DNA of 64,000 nucleotides from positions 1 to 64,000 of IMG/VR virus record IMGVR_UViG_3300013286_000013; one strand, given 5' to 3'. The notes beneath the pieces are model-generated. The model was not told the DNA's origin. It saw only the letters and a list, made by a program, of their open reading frames with translations, and did no database searches. Positions 9,001 to 15,852 of this stretch are shown here, piece by piece; position 1 is the first letter of the stretch, and each line of letters starts with the position of its first letter. This stretch comes from a virus. The position numbers and the translations under genes were made by a program.

Positions 9001-11823
9001 GTAAATTATCACTGCTTTGTCATTAACATCTACCAAATTTACGATCGAAGGAAGAGCGTATGTTGTGATTCTTAAATCTGTTACTGTATAAGTTCTCAAT
9101 ACGTAATCTTGCCCGTATGGAACCATGTCGGAGTAACCATATGGAAACAATACATCTTTTCCTGCGTTAATTGCAGATAAGATTTGATCAACTGCATCTC
9201 GAGGAGTTATTGCATTTGTAATTTCGTTAACTGCTTTAAGGAAAGTAGATTTAAAATTTTGATAATCGTCTGATACTTTCTTCACAGCGTTGATAATACT
9301 ATGTTCTTTCAGTCCAATAAAAAAGTGTGCAAATGACAGAGGTTCGATATGGGAAATTAAGCGGGTGCCGTACTGTGCGGCATCACCTAAGTCTCGCAAA
9401 TTATTAAAACCCAGCGCCGATCCAAAGAAGTTGGGAATCTTTTCAGAAATAGATTGCAACTGATTCGTAAATTCTGCCAATGTCAATTGTGCAATAGGAC
9501 CATTCAACGGATTGTTTGTTAAACTTATGCTAGGCTCGTATACTCCATTCTCGTTAGGAATTGCAGTTGTATAGAGTTTAAACAAGACTCTACTTGAGAT
9601 AGGTAAATTATTATAGAAGACTACAAATAAGTATTGGTTCTGCGGAACAATCTCAAATTCAATATATTGTATTTTTTTGATACCATTTACAAATACATCT
9701 ATTTTTAAATCATTTTGCCATCCCGGATAATTGACCGCATTAACTTCCACGTTCGATGTTGCTATCTCAATCACCTGATACTGTAAAATAGCTATAGGAA
9801 GATTAATTGACGGCGTCCAGGCATTTACATATTTTGTCGATACCCCGTTTGATATTTTTAAAAATCCGGATGACACAGGCACGATCGAAGTTCCTGTAGC
9901 TGATGCTACAGAAAATGTGTCTGTATTAAAATAGTTTGTGAAAAGAAAGTCACCAATATTCGCAACATTGAGATATTTTAAATCAAGGCCCAACACCGGG
10001 TCGTGTATGGTACCTTTGGTATAGCCGAATAATTTAGTTCCGGAAAAATTTCCAGGATAATAGGCTGTGTTGCTGTAGCTTATTCCGTTGGCATCAAATA
10101 GGTCAAATACGGGAGCTTGGTTTAACCCTGTTTTCTGTTGGGCCAATATCCAACTCTTGCCATCCCACCACCAACTAGATCCCTTGTATTCGGATCCTTC
10201 TGCTGTAACAACTGTATCTCCAACTGTGGGATTAGAAGCTATATCCTCAACTAGATTAACAATTTGGTTTCCGTTGACAGTTTCTATTTTGACTACAAAA
10301 GTTTTTCCTCTTACTAAAGTATCTTCGTCAGCGTTAAAAATAACTCGATAGCCTTCTTGTAATAATACTCCGTCAATATAGTACCCTGCACTGCCTTCAA
10401 CTGTAAAAAATGCATTAGCTGTTATCGTATCTATTAGATGAACATTGGTTTTTGCTGTTGTGCCAAAATTAAATAATTTAATGTTAGGTTGAAATTCAAT
10501 GATAGGGCGGCGAGCACGTTTGTCTTGCGGAAATACTGCAGGTACACCATTCGCTTTAGCAGATGCCGAAATAATTCCAGCATGGAACCAGCGGTTATAT
10601 CTAGACCAGGGATTTCTATCAGCACTGGCTCGATTGATTGTCACATAGTCCGGGGTAATTGGGGCATTTTTAAAATCATCAAATGGGAACTCATCAAATT
10701 TTTGCGCATCAAAGTTAGTGTTGAGACTATTTGATAGATCAACACTATTTTGCAAGCTATCAAAATCTGTTAGATTAATAGCAGTGCCAACACCTTCAAC
10801 TATCCAACGCTTCTTTGCATAAGACTGAGGAACTACGCTATCTGGAAAGTATATTACCATTCCGTTTGACAGCTGGATATTGTTACCGGAGTTGTATGTT
10901 TTTTTACCTATAAGATCTGCTTCAACGTTCAATTCTGTATTTTCTAATATAGACTTAACAACAATTTTTCCTGCTACACGAGTATCGTCGCCTGCTACGT
11001 AATATAGAACGTCTGGTGTTAGGTCATCGATAGTGACAATAATCTGTCCATCTTTGGAACCATTATTAAGCACTCCGGAGTACTGATCTGCCTGACCGTA
11101 TGATAGTGCTGTCTTAATATAGAGATTATGCACCGAAGTAACATTTAGCACATAGGTTAATCCCCTATAAAAAGTTACAGTAGGATCTGGTGTTAATCCA
11201 TTAGGAGTAAAGATAAAAACAGTAGCATTATTTGTGTCGCTGATTATTTTTTGATCAATAGTTGTAAAAGTATTAACAGTTGCGCCGCCGTCCGTAACAG
11301 TATATGTACTAACTGTGGACTTTTGTATGCCTGTGATTTCTATAGGATCAGGGCCGGCTTCTAACCAATAGTATTGAGTATAGTTTACGAATTTATCAAT
11401 GTCTATCTTGGGATCATAAGAGTATACAGTAGGTCTAAGAATTTTATCATGATTGTCGGTAGTGGCATTGTAATATGATAATTGGTTTAAAAAGTCATCA
11501 TAGCTTATCGCATGTGTTATGTTATTGCTGTCATCTCTAATAATTAGACCAGGATCTAATTGGTAATCTTGTGTTAATTTTGACACACTACCGATATACT
11601 GATCTTTTAATGGATTGTATGTTGATGTAATTTTGCTTCCAACATATCCGCTAATTCTTTCAACTCGAGGAACCTCAACTAACCTATCCAAGGTACTTGA
11701 TAAGAATTTTATATTTTTATCTGTCTTGAGATATTCGGGTAATAAATCGCTGGTCTTTCTCGTGTGACTGGGATCGTTTAAGTTGTAAACGTCAGTTAAT
11801 TCGTTTCGTGTATTTTTTGCCAT
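1..11823 (-). CDS. Giant baseplate/tail structural protein, gp7 position (C-terminus beyond window)
   Basis: A single minus-strand frame stays open from the ATG at 11823-11821 to the window edge, giving at least 3941 codons with no stop found in my reading. It begins 10 nt after the gp6 stop, the place of gene 7 (baseplate wedge, 1032 aa) in T4, so a wedge or baseplate-periphery role is inferred from position. Visible parts: an N-terminus rich in Tyr/Asp (start MAKNTRNELTDVYNL); two CBM5/12-like carbohydrate-binding motifs of the W-x-Y-x-x-G-x-x-V-x-Y type near residues 1440-1485 and 1705-1755; a run of seven FG-GAP-like blades near residues 2119-2590 (nt about 5465-4065) with repeated GAP motifs; and four 'G-x-Y-x-x-x-P-x-V' strand repeats (nt about 2865-2680 and 1790-1570). 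No clear Shine-Dalgarno or TAAATA motif lies in the 10-nt gap, so coupling to gp6 is likely. Sequence identity to T4 gp7 was not recognised directly. Confidence 0.75.
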   Translation of the reverse strand, partial: MAKNTRNELTDVYNLNDPSHTRKTSDLLPEYLKTDKNIKFLSSTLDRLVEVPRVERISGYVGSKITSTYNPLKDQYIGSVSKLTQDYQLDPGLIIRDDSNNITHAISYDDFLNQLSYYNATTDNHDKILRPTVYSYDPKIDIDKFVNYTQYYWLEAGPDPIEITGIQKSTVSTYTVTDGGATVNTFTTIDQKIISDTNNATVFIFTPNGLTPDPTVTFYRGLTYVLNVTSVHNLYIKTALSYGQADQYSGVLNNGSKDGQIIVTIDDLTPDVLYYVAGDDTRVAGKIVVKSILENTELNVEADLIGKKTYNSGNNIQLSNGMVIYFPDSVVPQSYAKKRWIVEGVGTAINLTDFDSLQNSVDLSNSLNTNFDAQKFDEFPFDDFKNAPITPDYVTINRASADRNPWSRYNRWFHAGIISASAKANGVPAVFPQDKRARRPIIEFQPNIKLFNFGTTAKTNVHLIDTITANAFFTVEGSAGYYIDGVLLQEGYRVIFNADEDTLVRGKTFVVKIETVNGNQIVNLVEDIASNPTVGDTVVTAEGSEYKGSSWWWDGKSWILAQQKTGLNQAPVFDLFDANGISYSNTAYYPGNFSGTKLFGYTKGTIHDPVLGLDLKYLNVANIGDFLFTNYFNTDTFSVASATGTSIVPVSSGFLKISNGVSTKYVNAWTPSINLPIAILQYQVIEIATSNVEVNAVNYPGWQNDLKIDVFVNGIKKIQYIEFEIVPQNQYLFVVFYNNLPISSRVLFKLYTTAIPNENGVYEPSISLTNNPLNGPIAQLTLAEFTNQLQSISEKIPNFFGSALGFNNLRDLGDAAQYGTRLISHIEPLSFAHFFIGLKEHSIINAVKKVSDDYQNFKSTFLKAVNEITNAITPRDAVDQILSAINAGKDVLFPYGYSDMVPYGQDYVLRTYTVTDLRITTYALPSIVNLVDVNDKAVIIYINGVQLILGIDYTIPSTDPSVTFIKKLTLNDIIEIKFYATTQGCYVPPTPSKLGLYPSFRPSKYFDTTYTTPAFVIEGHDGSIMLAYGDYRDDIILELETRIFNNIKSSSVYTPTLLDINSVLPGAYRNKDFSYNEIFKLLSAEFLKWTGFNGVDYRTNIIAVYDPRTWNFRTSATNPTNNLQLPGHWRGIFKYFYDTDRPHTHAWEMLGFSEQPDWWKAQYGPAPFTSGNTILWSDLSQGIIRSGDRAGIDLNYARPNLLKILPVTENGTLLDPQRIGLAQNVIFNQTNAEWIFGDHSPAETAWRRSSAWPFAVQILLTLTKPAKYASLLFDTSRIKFSVAGQTVYGDNEQLLKLSDLILYRDTVAGKLQYAAGYSVLLIEAGLQRNNNYINRLKVDLTGVDYNLIYKAEGFLDKDKLAVRIDSVDPSSVNPGVLLPSEDYNIYLHQSNPITSLSVSGIIIQKNQGAYTVKGYDSLKPYFTILTPIHSFQDTKVTLGGASENYVTWTENKFYQTGQLVSYQNVYYRTKLSHTATTTFSPSNFQQLVELPVVGGITVAKAVKYETVPVTISYGSTLLTIQDVYDFLIGYGKYLESQGFVFDYFQSDLNSILDWDFSTREFLFWTTQNWIDGSLLVLSPFAQQIKFKTSDSAGNKTLYGVVDDLTDPYYQYNLLTSDGTAFPSQQFTLSREDGEFVIESLLPNTGFYFAQVNIIQKQHAVVFNNFSMFKDIVYDKDTGYRQQRIKLTGFRTAEWNGGLATPGFIYDEAVVADWQPNSDYAPGEVVRYSGKYYSAIKKVDGSTSFDFKVWRGLTSKPVPALLPNFEYKITQFEDFYSLDIDNFDIGQQRMAQHLTGYTPRIYLDNIFDDRIAQYKFYQGYIKEKGTSNSITKLAKASLNNLQGEVEFLETWAFRIGAFGGYSSYKELQFNLNDQRFVQNPQIIQFTGYPAINNDFIYRVPQSDMLVAPDDYDYGSVFPTLDTNFSEYISEIQTAGYVRVDDVTATAYNINSILDIGDPNLIAEGSTFWLGYSPTGSWDVLRYTRQNVQIIQVTVTEPGIGTQFTTAQSHGLVVGEVIAVSRFIPDLNKVYLVTSVESNTQFTVSSTLTAVPYSSDIYIGIVSKFVSVRFGSFDDLASLPRLTTTKYGDKIWVDDDGSKKWAVYEKIDNYSATTYSDAVDNTNQQYGFSYSTDESTSTYVVSAPGFYDNNYGYGKIFVYDKTSVRDVKVNTLFTYSLKEAGHDYYLSTIPPQYGYSLKFDAADNVIFAGAPATSRVRGDVTGTGNLRFVQDTNNITQLDRTGMIKITAVNRVLNQPVTLAVLTTPNPTSNGRYGNSIVVNSSATNKQFLVGAPGEGIGQVYNYNMTLGLYNTSTVSISALAALSNNNLPQGSFFGQSIAASADLSIVAVGAPGAYTNTGVVRIYTKNSNNTFTALPVDITKDTAGLLGIITSGDLLGNKLVMSKDGKYLFISSPGTQYGLYQGMVSVWQWNGSKFTWLQNLTQPNRNSNTIFGFDISIDDNKQTLIVSSLGTLELQNITFDTYMGLLPNAQSLYGTKYVKDYTTDVRHLKTTFDNQSTRFYSNIEGAGSVSVFNRYHTYFSYAQDIQSNSITTGSDFGYSVAQLAGNIYVGAPTSDTMAGKNNGQTFIFKKIDTSVNSWKLLRYEEPLVDPSVIKRLMVIDSVKDTITQYLEIFDPVKGYIPGTANQELTYKTITDPAVYTLGTGKISVDTNTNWTDDHVGELWWDTGAVKYFWYEQGDLEYRKNQWGTTFPGSAIQVYEWVSSNLLPSEWAAVADTSNGLLRGISGQPKHPDNSVLSVKQVYNAVTSTFSNIYYYWVRNKTTIPAGVKNRRISAITVAGLIADPKNQLVEHATILRQDAVALVNVKDLINNNSTNLHINFDRLTSSAPRHTEWLLLQEGDPYGSPSTMLEQKLIDSLVGYDKIGQPVPDPALSVQQRYGINVRPRQTMFADRAEALRTVLEWTNTVLLENRILSLKSIPNLKMMEAIPSPQQNAWDQVVETNYQLGLVETRALSQAQLVCTINSNGGIDRVIISYPGGGYNYLYPPTVTVSGNGYGAVIQTTLSETGRVVGATIVEPGYGYTEVPKLLVRPYTVYVQTDSEAKNMWSKFEWSQAEQLWTRIHSQQYDVTKYWYPVDWARADYNNLQLISYTISDTYGLNGITPKLGDLVKIQNAGAGRFVVLKKVDRTIKVGTFDTDYDIIAEEKGTIQIDPALWRPSLTNFAFDEIAAYDSTFFDQSPDVELSYILKAIKNDLFVGDLKQYWNKFFFHAVKYAFSEQANLDWAFKTAFINVRNKAGSLDKRPTYKLQDSAFYEKWIEEVKPYHTKIRNFTTDYTSLDPTHTFSSDFDLPAYYDQTLEEFTTIKSYSDPLLKTYPWKSWADNFSYSVGEVQITDGGSNYVSPPKVQIITAPNDTGYGAFARAYISLGKVYDIVVLDPGSNYTETPTVVLTGGGGQDFTQAKARVQLYNGKVRKTSVTMKFDRISYGTEIADVKTTDYFIGDGETYTWALTWVPQAEKNTIDLTIDGSMILSDQYTIQYYSDFFTNTSGVTALKKFAKLVLNFVPDKEKRLVLNYTKDIKLLSAVDRINNYYNPASGMPGKELTQLMKGMTFGGVKVDTLPFNYASGWDALPFYTSAWDSYSSESNYGVVTDPLNLAVSLSAVHRAELVKVLDELSFWTTRLAQLQSALAQTPTLIQVPGAGVQLVNNPQYQYILGQVNESQIQVNGYSAKAAELNSLISNEAANLIPVTTPFAVPVGASINVYVTTGSGRTTRLDPTVVPTIVGTGTTATVYIPLVNFTQDFSATQYVTFRDQTSDGTILPGDPDALDAVISGGQLGEITLGIKPSDILLDGSAFLDANYSHAPEELLPGQVQESFAVTVFESKGQASPLIINRKYLLDNLTTTFEIGGKPASTASVLVSVGTTPLRYAVDYSVNTIANTVSIASNTWTGWLSVSGLTVGGTGLVDSQIATTVNSTFTTIVS

Positions 11824-11833
11824 TTTTAAATTC

Positions 11834-14800
11834 TTATACGATAGATAGTCTTGAAGGAGTCAATGCTGTGATAATTTCTATATCCGCCACGGCGGCTCCG
11901 CTTACAAATATTTCGTTACTCTGGCAAGCTATTTCAAATAGATTACCGAAAGACGAACCATTCTTAGAAACGATAATAAAGTTTGTAATATCAGGTGTCA
12001 TCATGTTCATAACGTAGGTAGATAACTCACTGAAATTAAACGAATCACCAAAATTCCAATTGTCGAGGGCGAAGAATTCATTAATTAGAGAAATAATTCT
12101 AGTTTTTAAATTATTATCATTAATAGGAATATTAGGATTTTTTACAGCTCTAAATGTTGCCTGTAGATTTAATTCTGCGGCTGGTCCAAATAAAATTTTA
12201 TATTTTGCAGGATGATATATAATCGTGTCTGATATACTTTTTATAGGATTGAGATATTGACTATAGGTATCTTCGAGTGTAGCTGTCGTCGGAGGCTGAG
12301 GTTCCATTTTAGTAGTGTCTAACAACCACATTCTGTAAGCAGTATCATAACCTTTGGTTAGCATATAGATATCAATGATGTTTGATTTAGCAGGATCTAT
12401 ACGCTTCTCTTCTCCGCTGTTATGAATATAATGAAATTTTAAATTGCTACGACCTGCACGAGCAAAGAACTGCGGTTGCAGTAGATAGGCTAGGTTTTCT
12501 GCAGAATATTGTTTAACTACATCTGCCGAATAGAAATAATACAACTGACCATCTATTGGAGAATCTACATAGCTTTCGTCGGGGTATGCAATAAACTTGC
12601 TGAAGGGATAAAGTTGATATCTTGAGCCGTCTTTCATTAATTGAAAATATACGAAGTTTCCAAGGAACCCTGTTTGCACTAAGGTATTTTGACTGTCGGT
12701 AATGATTGCAAAACTATCAGGATCGTCTATTTGTCCGTTATTTTTAGAATCATAGAAACTAATCAAAATCTTTTTAGGTTCTACGTATCCGTCATTTTCA
12801 ACTATAGATTCATCAACTTGCCATGAATGATCTTTACCTAATTCGTTGATAGTCTGTCCTGCAGGTATTACTATCCAGGCGCCGTTTATTTTTCTACTTA
12901 CAATATCATTAAGTGTATTAAGATAGAAATCTCCATTGACTCCTAGGGTTGATTGTGGGGTGGCCGAGCCGTGTCGCCATGTATTTCCTAGATTAGGAAT
13001 CGTATTAATACCTAATACAGAAATTTTGTCTTTGATAGTAGTATTGGAAACATAATCAAAATTATTTTTATAATCATCTATAAAGAATGAAGTTTGTTCT
13101 GCACTTTCAAATACATAATTTGTTTTTCTATAGAATGCAGTATAAGAAGTGCCAGTCCACTGAAACGCAAAAATCCAAGATGAATCAACATTTTGATTGG
13201 TAACATCTCCTTGGTATATTAGACTGAACTTAGTTTGTAGATCAATATTAGTATCCGTAACTATATACCATGCTCGAGTAAGCCTATCGAAACTTAATCC
13301 AAAGTTAAGTTTTCCTACCATTTGATTTACAATTTGGTTTTCCAGAGCGAACGGTAAACTTGTAACAAGTTGCGGAATTATCTCAACTGGGATAGAACCG
13401 TCAGCTATGAACCCTGTTAGTACTATTGGACCGGTGCCGTCATTTAAGAGACCGTTGCCACTATTTGACCCGTCACCGGTTACTAGAGATACTCGTGCCC
13501 AGGTGTATGTGCGTGTTGTAGAGTCAGCTTGGTCAGTTAGTCTTCCTGATGGTAGATAATATTTTCCTGCAGGTGGCTGAAATTTAATCAGGGCGCCACC
13601 TGTAATATATTGTGTATTACTACTGCTGAAATATCCAACTTGCTGTGGTGTTGTGGTGCCGCTGGCAAAATCGTATTTGTCTTTGAAATAGCCACGGACC
13701 TGCCCAGATTCAGTCTGTGCAAGAGTCCAACTGATGTTGATGTTTGACAAGTCTGGTCTTGGATATTTGTCAAAGTAGAAATTTCTAGTTGTTGGGTTTT
13801 CAAGCAATGGTTCAATTTTAGATTTCAAAACACCAAATGCTTGATTACGATTATCAAATGTAAATGTAAAACTCAGCTGTTGATCTTCTTTATAAATTAT
13901 CCCATCCTGAGCATATATATCTGTTTGACTGTACCTGCCTGTGACATCATTGAGATCAAAGTATTTGCTAATTCCAGAACTCTGTCTGTTGATACTTTTA
14001 ACTTTGATAACGTCCGATGCAACGGTAACTGGTCCGATATTATAATCCTCTCCTGTTATCATTCTATTTTGTAGATAATAATTTTGAGGAGCCTTTTGTT
14101 TGATAGATAAATCTGTTTCTGCAGGCGAACTATTGTAGACAGAATATTGCAAACTCAATGTCAATGACAAAGATTGCGTTTGTCCTGCACTGTTTACATA
14201 GGGTATTCTTACTGACAGGCCGTTGATGTCTGATGGTGAAATCGTATATCTTAATCCGTTGCTCTGTCTATAATACAATGCAAACTTACCTTTAGGTAGA
14301 TCACCAAAGTTGCCATCTGCAAAGTTTAAATCAATTTGATCATTGATCCTAGAAGTAACAGCATATAAAGTTCTTGTGTTTAAATTTAAACTATTATAGA
14401 TAACGTTATTGCCCACCGTAGCCTCAACTTTAGACCACTCTCTATCGTAGGCTCCGTTCGCACTCAGTTGCCACAGCCAAACGTCACTATTGTTGATATC
14501 AGTAGCATTGATACCAACAATTTCATTTGGAACTGGATTATCAACAGAGAACGAAGTGCTGTTTAAGGATCCCTGTTTAAAATGCATAAAGAATCCAGTA
14601 TTTTTTGCACCTGCTCCTTGATTGTCATTCCTCCAAATTATGCCAGTCTGTCTTCCGGGCAGTGGAGATTCTTCATATATGTAAGTTTTATCTTTAAAGG
14701 TTGCACTTACCAATTCAAACGCCATGGCCAATCCGCTGATAGATTTATTAAAAGTATATACAGGAGCACCAGTTTGATCTGTGTTTATTCTATATTGTTC

Positions 14801-15349
14801 TGTTGAAATTCCGCCAATGGTATCTGACAGGGCTGGAGACCCAAATGCCATACCGGACGGCATTGCAGAATTCATGACTAGAATCCACTGCTGATACCAG
14901 TTATTATTAGAAGGATCATCCCAGCTGATAATTTGATTGGCAAGATTGATTCCGTTGTTGTCAGTAATAGAATCTGTCGTGCTGATGGCGGTAATTTTTA
15001 AAAGCCCGCTGGCTGGTGTATTTCTTTGTGCATTGTAACTGATCAGCTGTGCTAAACGTAGGATACTATCTCGGCGCTGGGCTGTTTCTAGAAAGTTTTC
15101 ACGAGCATTTAAATCAACACGGAAACTTAAATTCTGACCTAGATAACAGATGAGATCTACCAAGGCAATAAACTCAGAACTTTCAATGTAGTCATTGAAG
15201 TTCTCAGGATAATTTGCTTTTAGATATTGAACTGCTGATCGACGAAGAGTATCGTAGTCATACGATTTGAAATCTGCATTATTAAAGGATTGGTAGATCT
15301 TAGTCCAATCTTCTGCGACAAGTAGTTTTGAGTTAGTTGCTGGTATCAT
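11834..15349 (-). CDS. gp6: Baseplate wedge subunit gp6
   Basis: 1171 aa, nearly twice T4 gp6 (660 aa). The N-terminal 120 residues carry the gp6-family signature: an IESSEFIALVDLICYLGQ stretch, then RVDLNARENFLETAQRRDS and a QRNTPASGLLKI segment. gp6 dimerises to form the ring of the baseplate inner wedge and connects wedges to one another. The middle of the protein is enlarged with beta-rich sequence and includes Trp/Tyr-rich stretches not expected in T4. The C-terminal part (NIPINDNNLKTRI, LDNWNFGDSFNFSEL) is the conserved gp6/gpJ-like end that contacts gp25. It lies between gp25 and the giant gene, the T4-like order, and has its own late-promoter motif 25 nt upstream. Confidence 0.9.
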   Translation of the reverse strand: MIPATNSKLLVAEDWTKIYQSFNNADFKSYDYDTLRRSAVQYLKANYPENFNDYIESSEFIALVDLICYLGQNLSFRVDLNARENFLETAQRRDSILRLAQLISYNAQRNTPASGLLKITAISTTDSITDNNGINLANQIISWDDPSNNNWYQQWILVMNSAMPSGMAFGSPALSDTIGGISTEQYRINTDQTGAPVYTFNKSISGLAMAFELVSATFKDKTYIYEESPLPGRQTGIIWRNDNQGAGAKNTGFFMHFKQGSLNSTSFSVDNPVPNEIVGINATDINNSDVWLWQLSANGAYDREWSKVEATVGNNVIYNSLNLNTRTLYAVTSRINDQIDLNFADGNFGDLPKGKFALYYRQSNGLRYTISPSDINGLSVRIPYVNSAGQTQSLSLTLSLQYSVYNSSPAETDLSIKQKAPQNYYLQNRMITGEDYNIGPVTVASDVIKVKSINRQSSGISKYFDLNDVTGRYSQTDIYAQDGIIYKEDQQLSFTFTFDNRNQAFGVLKSKIEPLLENPTTRNFYFDKYPRPDLSNINISWTLAQTESGQVRGYFKDKYDFASGTTTPQQVGYFSSSNTQYITGGALIKFQPPAGKYYLPSGRLTDQADSTTRTYTWARVSLVTGDGSNSGNGLLNDGTGPIVLTGFIADGSIPVEIIPQLVTSLPFALENQIVNQMVGKLNFGLSFDRLTRAWYIVTDTNIDLQTKFSLIYQGDVTNQNVDSSWIFAFQWTGTSYTAFYRKTNYVFESAEQTSFFIDDYKNNFDYVSNTTIKDKISVLGINTIPNLGNTWRHGSATPQSTLGVNGDFYLNTLNDIVSRKINGAWIVIPAGQTINELGKDHSWQVDESIVENDGYVEPKKILISFYDSKNNGQIDDPDSFAIITDSQNTLVQTGFLGNFVYFQLMKDGSRYQLYPFSKFIAYPDESYVDSPIDGQLYYFYSADVVKQYSAENLAYLLQPQFFARAGRSNLKFHYIHNSGEEKRIDPAKSNIIDIYMLTKGYDTAYRMWLLDTTKMEPQPPTTATLEDTYSQYLNPIKSISDTIIYHPAKYKILFGPAAELNLQATFRAVKNPNIPINDNNLKTRIISLINEFFALDNWNFGDSFNFSELSTYVMNMMTPDITNFIIVSKNGSSFGNLFEIACQSNEIFVSGAAVADIEIITALTPSRLSIV

Positions 15350-15373
15350 ATATGTTATGCCATTTGGATAACA

Positions 15374-15381
15374 TATTTATT
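15374..15381 (-). promoter_or_regulatory. Late promoter motif (AATAAATA) before gp6
   Basis: On the minus strand the 52-nt gap between gp25 and gp6 reads AATAAATA, matching the T4 late -10 box TATAAATA at seven of eight positions. It sits 25 nt upstream of the gp6 ATG, a fitting distance for a late promoter. gp55 in this window is the expected recognition factor. Confidence 0.6.
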
Positions 15382-15401
15382 AGTAACATAAACTACGTAG
15401 A

Positions 15402-15839
15402 TTATTGTAGTGATAATCCGGCTTGTTTATCAAAATTTAACCGCATCACATCAACTTGGCTGGTAGGTACAAATCTGAGATTAATTTCCAAGACTAGGCC
15501 AAATTCTGCTTCTGTTATGGTCACTGACATAATGTTGACCCTAGGATCTGATGCTACAATTTTTTGTATATCTTGCTCTATTTCGGCCCTTACTTCGTCA
15601 GTGAACGGATCGTACAGTTTGTCCCATATAATAGTACCCCAGCTAGGTTGCATTACCCGCTCGCCCTGACGTGTATTGAAATAGTTTAACAGATCCTGCT
15701 TGACAATATCAAAATCATACAGCGTCACAGTTCTTGACATGGGATCTTGCGTGGAGAATCCTACATAAAACTGAGATGTTTGTTCTTTATTTTGCTCGCT
15801 ATAATTAGCAGGCTTGATTATGATATTTTTATATGGCAT
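15402..15839 (-). CDS. gp25: Baseplate wedge subunit gp25
   Basis: 145 aa, the usual size of the GPW/gp25 family (T4 gp25 132 aa). The hallmark segment TRQGERVMQPSWGTIIWDKL contains the conserved Gly-Glu-Arg...Pro-x-x-Gly core (the EPR-like motif that anchors the sheath handshake domain), followed by the LYDPFTDEV segment and the C-terminal VTITEAEFG strand. gp25 links the gp6 ring to the first sheath ring and primes sheath assembly. The ATG lies 8 nt after the gp5 stop. Confidence 0.93.
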   Translation of the reverse strand: MPYKNIIIKPANYSEQNKEQTSQFYVGFSTQDPMSRTVTLYDFDIVKQDLLNYFNTRQGERVMQPSWGTIIWDKLYDPFTDEVRAEIEQDIQKIVASDPRVNIMSVTITEAEFGLVLEINLRFVPTSQVDVMRLNFDKQAGLSLQ

Positions 15840-15844
15840 GCGTA

Positions 15845-15852
15845 TATTTAAG
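15845..15852 (-). promoter_or_regulatory. Possible late promoter motif (CTTAAATA) before gp25
   Basis: On the minus strand CTTAAATA overlaps the gp5 stop codon and ends about 6 nt before the gp25 ATG. The -10 core TAAATA is intact, but the short spacing would give a very short leader, so this may be chance. Confidence 0.3.
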
